A stretch of DNA of 11,430 nt from positions 1-11,430 of the forward strand of contig OMUM01000216.1 of NCBI GenBank assembly GCA_900314225.1, given 5' to 3'. The notes under the pieces were generated by a model. That model ran no database searches. It was not told the DNA's origin and was given only the letters and a program-made list of their open reading frames with translations. The position numbers and the translations under genes are program-made. This DNA comes from an uncultured bacterium. GTDB taxonomy: Bacteria; Bacillota_I; Bacilli_A; RF39; UBA660. Shown piece after piece: positions 1 to 6,195 of the stretch (the stretch's first letter is position 1; each line of letters opens with the position of its first letter).

Positions 1-75
1 TGGAGCAAACGAGGGGAATCGAACCCCCATCACAGCCTTGGCAAGGCCGTATTCGAACCATTGAACTACGTTTGC
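1..75 (-). tRNA. tRNA-Gly (GCC)
   Basis: Read on the minus strand, this is a full cloverleaf. The acceptor arms GCAAACG and CGTTTGC pair perfectly, followed by discriminator T and an encoded CCA. The T arm carries the usual GGTTCGATTCC-like loop. The anticodon loop contains GCC, which decodes glycine GGC/GGU. It lies 6 bp after tRNA-Cys and is probably processed from the same transcript. The CCA occupies the first bases of the window, so the gene is just complete. Confidence 0.96.
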
Positions 76-81
76 AATTTA

Positions 82-155
82 TGGAGGAGCTTACCGGATT
101 TGAACCGGTGATCAAGGTTTTGCAGACCTACGCCTTACCACTTGGCTAAAGCTCC
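82..155 (-). tRNA. tRNA-Cys (GCA)
   Basis: Minus-strand cloverleaf with acceptor arms GGAGCTT and AAGCTCC, discriminator T and an encoded CCA. The seven-base anticodon loop CTGCAAA contains GCA, which decodes cysteine. The anticodon stem has a T-T mismatch at its outermost pair. A consensus promoter lies just upstream (168-196), so this is the first gene of a two-tRNA transcript. Confidence 0.96.
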
Positions 156-167
156 GTTGCAATTAAT

Positions 168-196
168 ATTATAACAAAGCTCCTGCTAAATTTCAA
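168..196 (-). promoter_or_regulatory. Promoter of the tRNA-Cys/tRNA-Gly unit
   Basis: On the minus strand, a TTGAAA -35 box (191-196) and a TATAAT -10 box (168-173) are separated by exactly 17 bp. Initiation about 7 bp after the -10 box would fall a few bases before the 5' end of tRNA-Cys, as expected for a stable-RNA promoter. Confidence 0.8.
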
Positions 197-222
197 CATT
201 TTATTTTATTATCAGAAAGAAA

Positions 223-1431
223 TTACATATCTTTCCAATAATCATAAATGTTTAAATAATTATACTTCAATTCATTACTCTTTAAAATCTTTTCCAATCC
301 ATTATATTCAGTATATTTATATAATATTCCATTCTTTACAAATATAATTGTATTTCTTAATACTTTCCAATCATCAATTGAATCAACAGAAAATAATAAT
401 TCTTTATTACCACTCTTCAATTGCCTATAAAAATTATTATCTTCATAATAGTAATAATAACTACCCTCTTCTCTAATTTTTTTCTTAGAAATATTCTTAT
501 TTGTTATCTCATAATTAGAAAAATATTTTTTTCCATCATAAAAATCAGCTTTACTTAATTCTTCCCTCTTTTTATTTCTATAAACTAAATAACCCATATC
601 ATCATTATTTACTTGTTCTAATCTATTATTATTTATATTTAATTTATATTCTTTTTTATTTTTTATATCTGTAATATAAATATTATTTTTATATACTCCA
701 TTAATATATGAAGATTTATCTATTGCCTCATTTAAAGATATCTTTTTTAATTTATTTTTTACTAAATCATAGTAATATACATCTTTTATACCATTAACTG
801 ATCTATTATCAAATAAATAATAATATTTATCTACTACTATAGACATAATATTATCATATAAATCTTTATCCAATATTTTTTTATATACAAAGTTATTCTC
901 TTTTAAAACATATAATCCTTTATAATTCCAAATCAAAAAATATTCATCACTATCAATATTATTTTTATAAATAGTTAAATTTTTATAATTTTTTGTTTTA
1001 TTACTTGTCCTTGGTATAGTTATTTTATATTTAGTAGACTTTAATATTTTATTAAATTCTTTTGAATCTTTTAATAAATAATTAGAAGTTTGTATATTAT
1101 TATCTAAACAATAAATATTCCTTTTTACCTTCTTATTTTTATAAGTTGGAACTATACAAGACAAATTGCCTTCTTTATAAGATTTTATGTCTTTTAATAC
1201 TTTTTTTCTTTTATTTAAATTATTATTTATACTAAAGCTATAACTTTGTTTTTTATTTCTAATAACAAAATCATAATTATGACTATTTCCACCAATATAA
1301 AATGTTTCAGTAATATTAAATTTATTAATAGAATATTTAACTTGATGCTCTTTCTTTAATTTTCTATTGATAAAAAATATTAATACCAAAATAAATATTA
1401 TTAGTAATATGATTTCAAATCTTCTTTTCAT
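223..1431 (-). CDS. Membrane-anchored hypothetical protein, 402 aa
   Basis: I do not recognise this gene. The product starts with a short basic segment (MKRR) and one hydrophobic helix at about residues 6-22 (ILLIIFILVLIFFI), so it is probably a signal-anchored protein with its large domain outside the cell. The remainder is very rich in Lys, Asn and Tyr. It contains repeated short aromatic or hydrophobic strands followed by polar turns (for example YYLFDNRS, IYITDIKNKKEY), a pattern compatible with a beta-propeller but not proof of one. The start has a good AGGTGG ribosome site 5-6 bases upstream. It follows the PH-domain gene, from which a terminator-like hairpin separates it, and lies just before the tRNA genes. 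No catalytic motif is visible. Confidence 0.85.
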   Translation of the reverse strand: MKRRFEIILLIIFILVLIFFINRKLKKEHQVKYSINKFNITETFYIGGNSHNYDFVIRNKKQSYSFSINNNLNKRKKVLKDIKSYKEGNLSCIVPTYKNKKVKRNIYCLDNNIQTSNYLLKDSKEFNKILKSTKYKITIPRTSNKTKNYKNLTIYKNNIDSDEYFLIWNYKGLYVLKENNFVYKKILDKDLYDNIMSIVVDKYYYLFDNRSVNGIKDVYYYDLVKNKLKKISLNEAIDKSSYINGVYKNNIYITDIKNKKEYKLNINNNRLEQVNNDDMGYLVYRNKKREELSKADFYDGKKYFSNYEITNKNISKKKIREEGSYYYYYEDNNFYRQLKSGNKELLFSVDSIDDWKVLRNTIIFVKNGILYKYTEYNGLEKILKSNELKYNYLNIYDYWKDM

Positions 1432-1456
1432 CTAACCACCTGATATAATTATAAAA

Positions 1457-1488
1457 GAAAAAAACGAAGATTTCTAGTCCTCATCTTC
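1457..1488 (-). terminator. Intrinsic terminator after the PH-domain gene
   Basis: On the minus strand, GAAGAT (1483-1488) and ATCTTC (1466-1471) form a 6-bp stem followed by a run of seven T (1458-1464). The upstream arm lies in the last acidic codons of the PH-domain gene. A TATAAT-like sequence at 1448-1453 directly after it could be the -10 box for the next gene, but no convincing -35 accompanies it. Confidence 0.5.
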
Positions 1489-1923
1489 ATCTCTATTTTT
1501 ATATTTTTTCTTTTCTTCCATCATATACTCAGTTATATGTGTTTCTATTTCAGGTAAAGCTTGCTTATCAACATTTGTTAATGTTACAAATTCTTTTATA
1601 GTATCAATATAAACAGTTCCCCAAATCAAACCACTTGATACACTTAAATCATTAAACATATCCGGTGTTATAGAAGTTAAGAAATAACCAAACAATAATC
1701 TTTTCGTTCCAAATAATAATCTCCTATTTGTTAAAGCAACAATCGTAGTATTCATAAACATAATATTTGTTTCATTCTTTTGAGCAGCAAAAGCATATAA
1801 AACTTCTTCTCCAGGATTAAGATGTTTTTCAACAACAGCAGAATGACTTTTTAATCTCCAAGCTATTGTTGCTGGATATTTATTTTTGAATTTTAATACT
1901 TCCTTATATACTTCATTAGACAT
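1474..1923 (-). CDS. Bacterial PH-domain protein (YokE-like), 149 aa
   Basis: The central part (about residues 38-115) matches the bacterial PH-like fold of the YokE type: an entry segment PGEEVLYAF, the hallmark strand VALTNRRLLF with the TNRR turn at about 65-68, then a later IDTIKEF strand. Proteins of this family are short and mostly uncharacterised; the domain commonly mediates protein or membrane interactions. No signal peptide or membrane helix is present, so it is probably cytoplasmic. The C-terminus is highly charged, ending in an acidic DEDED tail. It begins 13 bp after the thioredoxin-like gene with an AAAGGA ribosome site, so the two are very likely one operon, and a terminator follows. 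Stop codon is TAG. Confidence 0.85.
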   Translation of the reverse strand: MSNEVYKEVLKFKNKYPATIAWRLKSHSAVVEKHLNPGEEVLYAFAAQKNETNIMFMNTTIVALTNRRLLFGTKRLLFGYFLTSITPDMFNDLSVSSGLIWGTVYIDTIKEFVTLTNVDKQALPEIETHITEYMMEEKKKYKNRDEDED

Positions 1924-1936
1924 ATCATCATATCCT

Positions 1937-2467
1937 TTAACTAATAAAATTATTTTTCTTAAAAAAGCCTATATAATGAGCAGTATCTGTTACTCCATCA
2001 ACTGAATCTACTATACTATTATTTGAAACTATTATTAAGAAAGGTGTTCCAAACCCATTTTTAAAAGCCTTATCTGAGTTAACTAACTTTTCTTGATCAT
2101 CACCACTAAATTCATCTGTATTCAAATAATTTATTTCAATATTTTTTTCTTTAATAATCTTTTGAAGAATTGGTTCTGCAATTTGGCAATAATGACAAGT
2201 TGGACGAGCAATTAAAACAATTTTATTTTCATTTCCAGCATAATATTCTAAATATTTATCCACATTTATTTGCACAAAATCACCCTTTTCTCTATCTTTA
2301 ACAGCTGAACTTTCTTTCTGAGCATTTGCAAGGATAGTTTCTGCATCATTTGAAACAGAATTTGAAGTTGCTGAATCCACTTTATCACTACCAACAAATA
2401 TTGATATTATTAATAATATTGCAATAGCAACAATTAAAATTATTGTAAAAATTTTATCCTTCTTCAT
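1937..2467 (-). CDS. Membrane-anchored thioredoxin-like protein, 176 aa
   Basis: A single N-terminal hydrophobic helix (about residues 7-25) is followed by a Ser/Asn/Asp-rich linker and a thioredoxin-like domain from about residue 65. The active-site motif is C91-H-Y-C94 in a PTCHYC context, and the cis-proline is P142 in GTPFLIIV. The topology implies that the domain faces the outside, where it could reduce, oxidise or isomerise disulfides of exported proteins. The domain resembles the bacteriocin-transport-accessory type of short thioredoxins rather than classical TrxA, whose motif is WCGPC. It has its own promoter (2489-2517), an AGAGGT ribosome site, and forms an operon with the PH-domain gene. 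The redox partner and direction cannot be read from the sequence. Confidence 0.85.
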   Translation of the reverse strand: MKKDKIFTIILIVAIAILLIISIFVGSDKVDSATSNSVSNDAETILANAQKESSAVKDREKGDFVQINVDKYLEYYAGNENKIVLIARPTCHYCQIAEPILQKIIKEKNIEINYLNTDEFSGDDQEKLVNSDKAFKNGFGTPFLIIVSNNSIVDSVDGVTDTAHYIGFFKKNNFIS

Positions 2468-2488
2468 AGTCTACCTCTTTTCATATTT

Positions 2489-2517
2489 AATATACTAAAC
2501 GACTTTTTTCCTGTCAA
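2489..2517 (-). promoter_or_regulatory. Promoter of the thioredoxin-like / PH-domain operon
   Basis: On the minus strand, a perfect TTGACA -35 box (2512-2517), a 17-bp spacer and TATATT (2489-2494) as -10. It lies in the short gap after the ABC-F gene. A 7-bp inverted pair ACTAAAC/GTTTAGT brackets the -35 box, which may be chance in such AT-rich DNA. Confidence 0.75.
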
Positions 2518-2525
2518 CAATTAGT

Positions 2526-4112
2526 TTAGTTTATTTTTTCAATATATTCTTCATAAGGAATAGCCCTATCAACTATCTTACCATCTTTCTTTATTTCAAT
2601 GACCCTATTAGTAACAGTACTATTTAATTCATAATCACGAGAAGTAAATAAAATTTCACCTTCATAATTAACTAAAGCTTTATTTAAAGAAGTTATACTC
2701 TCTAAATCTAAATGATTTGTCGGTTCATCTAAAATTAAAAAATTAGGTTCTTCTAACATTAATTTTGATAACATACACCTAGATTTTTCTCCTCCAGATA
2801 ATACATTAACTTTCTTAAAAACATCTTCTCCAGAAAAAAGCATTCTACCCAAAAAACCACGTAATATAGTTTCATCTTTTATATCATAATAACTTCCAAT
2901 CCATTCCATAATATTTTTATCAGTTTCAAAATAAGCATTATTATCTTGTGGAAGATAACCATATTTTATAGTCTTTCCCCACTCAATACTTCCCCTATCA
3001 TATTTTTCTTTACCAGTTAATATATTAAATAAAGTAGTTTTAACCATATCATCATCAGCAATAAGACAAATCTTATCACCTCTCATAATAGTAAATGATA
3101 TCTTATCAAGTATTCTTCTTCCATCTACAATTTTTGTTAAATTTTCAACTTTTAAAATTTCCTTACCGGAATTTTTTTCAATTTTAAAATCAATATATGG
3201 ATACTTTCTACTAGAAGGTATAATTTCATCTAATTGAATTTTTTCTAACATCTTTTTTCTTGATGTAGCTTGTTTTGACTTTGAAGCATTAGCACTAAAT
3301 CTAGCAATAAATGATTGTAATTCTTTTATTTTTTCTTCTTTCTTTTTATTAGATTCACGCATCTGCTTCTGAAGTAATACACTTGATTCATACCAGAAAT
3401 CATAATTACCTACATACAATTTGATTTTACCATAATCAATATCACAAATATGTGTACAAACTTTATTTAAAAAATGCCTATCATGAGAAACAATTATTAC
3501 CGTATTATTAAAATTAATCAAAAATTCTTCCAACCATTTTATAGCATCAATATCTAAACTATTTGTAGGTTCATCTAAAAGTAAAATATCAGGATTATCA
3601 AATAAAGCTTGTGCCAATAAAACTTTAACTCTTAATTTTACAGGTAAATTTTTCATCTCCATATAATGATAATTTTCTAATATTCCTAAATTATTTAATA
3701 ACTCAGCAGCCGAAGTTTCAGCATTCCAACCATCTAAATCCATAAATTCAGCCTCAAGGTTTGCAAGCTTCATACCATCTTCTTCACTAAATTCAGTTTG
3801 AGAGTATATCTTATTTTTTTCTTCCATAATATTGTATAACTTAGTATTTCCCATTATAACAACATCAATTACCTTTTTATCATCATATTGATAATGATCT
3901 TGCTTAAGAAAAGATATTCTTTCACCTTTAGATATAGAGATCTCTCCAGTAGTTGTTTCTAAATCTCCATTCAATAGTTTCAAAAAAGTTGATTTACCAC
4001 TACCATTAGCCCCGATTATTCCGTAGCAATTACCATTAGTAAACTTAATATTAACATCTTCAAATAAAGTCCTTTTTCCAAATTTTAAACTAACATTTTT
4101 TACCTGTATCAT
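2526..4112 (-). CDS. ABC-F family ATPase, YkpA/YbiT type, 528 aa
   Basis: Soluble protein with two ABC ATPase domains on one chain and no membrane helices, typical of ABC-F factors that act on the ribosome. NBD1 has Walker A GANGSGKS (34-41), Walker B LLLDEP (177-182) and H-loop His210. A charged linker helix (about 240-300, with FSANASKSKQATSRKK) joins to NBD2, which has signature LSGGEK (438-443), Walker B LILDEPTNHLD (459-469) and a reduced Walker A. Length and overall sequence fit Bacillus YkpA, about 540 aa. Three elements of the second ATP site are degenerate: NBD1 signature LPVKL (156-160), NBD2 Walker A ADDDMVKT (352-359), and Arg492 in place of the H-loop His. The start has a GGAGG ribosome site 7-8 bases upstream. 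Whether it is a translation factor or a resistance factor cannot be decided here. Confidence 0.93.
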   Translation of the reverse strand: MIQVKNVSLKFGKRTLFEDVNIKFTNGNCYGIIGANGSGKSTFLKLLNGDLETTTGEISISKGERISFLKQDHYQYDDKKVIDVVIMGNTKLYNIMEEKNKIYSQTEFSEEDGMKLANLEAEFMDLDGWNAETSAAELLNNLGILENYHYMEMKNLPVKLRVKVLLAQALFDNPDILLLDEPTNSLDIDAIKWLEEFLINFNNTVIIVSHDRHFLNKVCTHICDIDYGKIKLYVGNYDFWYESSVLLQKQMRESNKKKEEKIKELQSFIARFSANASKSKQATSRKKMLEKIQLDEIIPSSRKYPYIDFKIEKNSGKEILKVENLTKIVDGRRILDKISFTIMRGDKICLIADDDMVKTTLFNILTGKEKYDRGSIEWGKTIKYGYLPQDNNAYFETDKNIMEWIGSYYDIKDETILRGFLGRMLFSGEDVFKKVNVLSGGEKSRCMLSKLMLEEPNFLILDEPTNHLDLESITSLNKALVNYEGEILFTSRDYELNSTVTNRVIEIKKDGKIVDRAIPYEEYIEKIN

Positions 4113-4154
4113 ACATCAACCTCCAAAAACTTATTATATTTTACTATAGTTAGA

Positions 4155-4187
4155 AAATAAAAACAAGTTAGCATTATTTAACTTGTT
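4155..4187 (-). terminator. Intrinsic terminator after the kinase-like gene
   Basis: Minus strand: AACAAGTTA (4179-4187) and TAACTTGTT (4162-4170) form a perfect 9-bp stem with an 8-base loop, followed by a T-rich tail. The 5' arm begins at the stop codon of the kinase-like gene. It separates that gene from the ABC-F gene. Confidence 0.75.
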
Positions 4188-4864
4188 TACCTCATCTTCT
4201 TAACTAAGCTTTTTATACTTGTATTATCACCTATAACTTCATCTAAATAAGAACTATAATCAATATCTTTATCTTTTTCATCCAATATTTTCTTTAAGTG
4301 ATTAGCACCTGGATATTGAATTTGTATTTTATTTAATTCACGTATAATCAAATTATTTAATAATAAATATAGTTGAAATTTATTTAATATATCTAAATTC
4401 TGAATATTATCATAATCCATACTATCTAAAATACTATATTTACTGGGATCTGTAATATACAAATTACCATTATAAATAGTATTATCAGGACTCATACCAT
4501 TTAAAAGGACTCTTTTATTACTTAATAATGAAACATCTTCCTCCAACATTTCAATATTATCTAACAAATCATTTTTTGATATACTTATTAAATTTTTACT
4601 TTTAGGTTTAGTAGATACTAACTTCATAGTATATCCTTTAAATTTATCTTTATAATATACTAATTTTTTAGGTAATAGTATCCTTGAAGTTCTAATATTA
4701 GTTAAATATCTTGCTGTTTCTTCATCAATAATGCTTTCCTCAGTATCAAATATTTTAAGAGCATTATCACCATATTGATAAACATTTCCTGTATATCCCT
4801 GACCAATTGTTTTAACTCTCTTATCGTGTAAATCAAAATTTTTACATCCAACTCTATAATTCAT
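4187..4864 (-). CDS. Small protein-kinase-fold protein, possible pseudokinase, 225 aa
   Basis: The N-terminal half resembles a kinase N-lobe: a glycine-rich loop IGQGYTGNVY (20-29), a candidate ATP-anchoring Lys37 in ALKIF, acidic residues at 48-49 that could lie in helix C, and a hinge-like GYTMKLV (78-84). A catalytic-loop-like segment LLNGMSPDN (120-128) follows, with Asn128 at the metal-binding Asn position, then ITDPSKY (137-143) with Asp139 at the DFG position. The HxD aspartate expected five residues before Asn128 is Gly123, so phosphotransfer may be lost. At 225 aa it is shorter than most kinases and has a minimal C-lobe. No signal peptide or membrane helix is seen. The start has GGAG 10 bases upstream, and a promoter (4891-4920) and terminator make it a single-gene unit. 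The fold assignment is by motif only. Confidence 0.7.
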   Translation of the reverse strand: MNYRVGCKNFDLHDKRVKTIGQGYTGNVYQYGDNALKIFDTEESIIDEETARYLTNIRTSRILLPKKLVYYKDKFKGYTMKLVSTKPKSKNLISISKNDLLDNIEMLEEDVSLLSNKRVLLNGMSPDNTIYNGNLYITDPSKYSILDSMDYDNIQNLDILNKFQLYLLLNNLIIRELNKIQIQYPGANHLKKILDEKDKDIDYSSYLDEVIGDNTSIKSLVKKMR

Positions 4865-4890
4865 TACAACTCAACTCCATTTGTTGAATT

Positions 4891-4920
4891 ATTATACCAT
4901 GAATATTTATTTTTTGTAAA
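4891..4920 (-). promoter_or_regulatory. Promoter of the kinase-like gene
   Basis: Minus strand: TATAAT (4891-4896) preceded by TGG, giving an extended -10, with TTTACA (4915-4920) 18 bp upstream as a possible -35. The -35 lies in the last codons of the upstream membrane-protein gene. Confidence 0.6.
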
Positions 4921-5500
4921 AATTTGATATAAATTTAGCAAATTCATATAAAATTATATTACTTTTGTTAATTGCAAAACTTTTTCCAATCGCTTTTCCA
5001 CCAATTGTTAATGATGCAACTACAGCTGCTATAGTTACACTCGTAATTAAAGCATTAAACTTGAAATCAACAACTAAAATACTAGCAATAGTTGAAGCTG
5101 CAGCACCAGAAATAATTCCACAAACATCACCAACTACATCACAACAAAAACTTGAAACCTTATCAGCATTCTTTTTAAATTTAACCGCAATAGTTGCACC
5201 TTTTACTTTTCTAGATGACATTGAATGAAAAACTTTTTCATCAGCAGAAGTAACGGAGACACCAATAATATCAAATAAGATACCTGTAAAAATAAAAATA
5301 AAAGTAATTATAACACCTAAAAATAAAGATAAATTTGGAATTGTCAATTCAGATATAAGAGAAAGTAAAAAAGATGTTACAAAAGCAACAATAACTACAA
5401 TCGTTACCCATTTTTTATTAACTCGTTCTTTTTTTATTTTTTCTTTTTTTTTAGTAACTTCAATTAAATTTTCTAATTCATTATTATTCTTATTTTTCAT
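4907..5500 (-). CDS. oapA: DUF21/CorB-like four-helix membrane protein, candidate OapA (OLE RNA-associated protein)
   Basis: A 30-residue Lys/Glu-rich cytoplasmic N-terminus precedes four predicted membrane helices at about 31-51, 56-78, 121-145 and 148-170. The region between helices 2 and 3 (VTSADEKVFHSMSSRKVKGA, about 82-101) and the following NADKVSSF...GDVCGIISGAAAS resemble the DUF21 transmembrane domain of CorB/CorC/CNNM magnesium transporters, but there are no CBS domains, so it is not a full transporter of that family. OapA, the membrane partner that anchors OLE RNA, is a four-helix protein of similar size normally encoded directly downstream of the RNA. Here the gene begins about 17 bp after the terminator of the large structured RNA, with an AAGGAG ribosome site 6 bases from ATG. 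No good promoter of its own is visible, so expression may depend on readthrough. The structural family is fairly sure; the OapA name depends on the RNA being OLE. Confidence 0.7.
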   Translation of the reverse strand: MKNKNNNELENLIEVTKKKEKIKKERVNKKWVTIVVIVAFVTSFLLSLISELTIPNLSLFLGVIITFIFIFTGILFDIIGVSVTSADEKVFHSMSSRKVKGATIAVKFKKNADKVSSFCCDVVGDVCGIISGAAASTIASILVVDFKFNALITSVTIAAVVASLTIGGKAIGKSFAINKSNIILYEFAKFISNFYKK

Positions 5501-5516
5501 AAAACTCCTTATATAG

Positions 5517-5541
5517 AAAAAAAGTAGTTAAACTACTCTTT
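5517..5541 (-). terminator. Intrinsic terminator of the large structured RNA
   Basis: Minus strand: AGTAGT (5532-5537), loop TTA and ACTACT (5523-5528), extendable by A-T and G-T pairs, followed by seven T (5517-5523). It lies directly before the ribosome site of the downstream membrane-protein gene, so it probably ends most RNA transcripts while leaving some readthrough into that gene. Confidence 0.8.
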
Positions 5542-5608
5542 AATTTCAATTTAATTGCTTGGCATTCAATTTAGTAAACTTTGGACCTTAGGTCAAGTAG
5601 GATTTCCC

Positions 5609-5659
5609 TAATCCTTACATCCTCGTTACCAAGAATGTGGTTCCCCATTATAAGGATTA
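5609..5659 (-). other. 3'-proximal hairpin stack in the large RNA (possible OapB site)
   Basis: A 9-bp helix TAATCCTTA/TAAGGATTA (5651-5659 with 5609-5617) is topped, across a one-sided 12-nt bulge (TAATGGGGAACC, 5639-5650), by a hairpin ACATTCTTG-GTAA-CGAGGATGT (5617-5638). That hairpin has nine pairs, including G-T pairs, and a GNRA-type GUAA loop. In known OLE RNA the KOW protein OapB docks on the 3'-proximal P13 hairpin and the P12.2 helix beneath it; this element has the right form and place. The assignment is inference. Confidence 0.5.
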
Positions 5660-6121
5660 ATATGATGTCGCCCATTCATACGACTTGATTACCACTTAGT
5701 GTCCACTGCAATCCTATATTGAAATACATCCTAGGAGATTTCCTCACCAATTCTTTATTATTAATTCTTTTTTGCAAAAATAATTTCAAGACGCACATTT
5801 ATATGAGCGGCCTGTTCATATAAACTTGATCATCTATCCCAAAATCTTCACTCAAGACAGGCTACACTATACATAACTTTCGCCACATATAGGTTTATTC
5901 TAAATATATTTATAAAAATAAATTCAGATCTCCACGAATAGTGGGTCGTGATTCATATGCCGTTACGAGTCGCCCAATATTCTTCATCTTCAGCATCCAC
6001 CCTAAACTGGGCGTAAAAAGCAGACACCAAAGGTTTCACAGGTATGCCTTTTAACGAATTTTTAAGCTCGTCTTCCTAATAAAGTAATTGACTAGAATAA
6101 TGTGCCATCAATTACATGAAA

Positions 6122-6150
6122 ATTATATCAAATATCTATAAAAATGTCAA
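6122..6150 (-). promoter_or_regulatory. Perfect consensus promoter of the large structured RNA
   Basis: Minus strand: TTGACA (6145-6150), a 17-bp spacer and TATAAT (6122-6127), matching the SigA consensus at every position. Initiation would fall near 6115, directly at the first base of the 5' arm that pairs with the RNA's 3' end. This predicts strong constitutive transcription. Confidence 0.9.
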
Positions 6151-6195
6151 ATTTACATACTTAATATATAATATGAAATAAGACAAAAAATAAAA

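Larger units (their letters stand above)
5517..6115 (-). ncRNA. ole: Large structured RNA, about 600 nt, candidate OLE RNA
   Basis: No ORF covers this stretch, yet it has a perfect promoter at one end and a terminator at the other, giving a transcript of about 599 nt. The ends pair with each other: TAATTG (6109-6114), TGGCA (6103-6107) and TCAATT (6086-6091) are complementary, in order, to CAATTA (5552-5557), TGCCA (5560-5564) and AATTGA (5566-5571). Internal helices include AAAAGGCA/TGCTTTTT (6045-6052 with 6015-6022), CGCCCA/TGGGCG (near 6013 and 5975), TTTATATGA/TCATATAAA (5816-5824 with 5798-5806), TAATCCTTA/TAAGGATTA (5651-5659 with 5609-5617) and a GUAA-capped hairpin (5617-5638). Unpaired blocks are less AT-rich than the flanks, as in conserved RNAs. 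OLE RNAs are about 600 nt and lie upstream of oapA on the same strand, which matches. ROOL-type RNA or an undescribed class are the alternatives. I cannot align it to an OLE consensus. Confidence 0.72.

Noticed and set aside
1..155. tRNA pair as a phage or island attachment site
   Set aside because: No direct repeat of a tRNA 3' end, integrase or other mobile gene is seen in the window.
4965..5228. Plus-strand ORF of 87 codons
   Set aside because: It lies wholly antisense to the four-helix membrane-protein gene, has no ribosome site and reads as the shadow of a hydrophobic coding sequence.
5763..5785. Self-complementary TTTTTGCAAAAA within the large RNA as an internal terminator
   Set aside because: The stem is almost purely A-T and no T run follows on the minus strand, so it is more likely a simple AT helix or spacer in the RNA.
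5520..6115. RNase P RNA (class B) as identity of the large RNA, because of a GAGGAAA at about 5739-5745
   Set aside because: The GAGGAAA is not followed by GTCC, and the ACAGAA-type partner and the CR-IV/CR-V blocks are missing; the transcript is also too long.
5520..6115. tmRNA, 6S RNA, or a group I or II intron
   Set aside because: There is no tRNA-like end with CCA and no tag frame ending in Ala-Ala for tmRNA; it is far too long for 6S RNA; no domain V hairpin, intron core or intron-encoded protein is visible.
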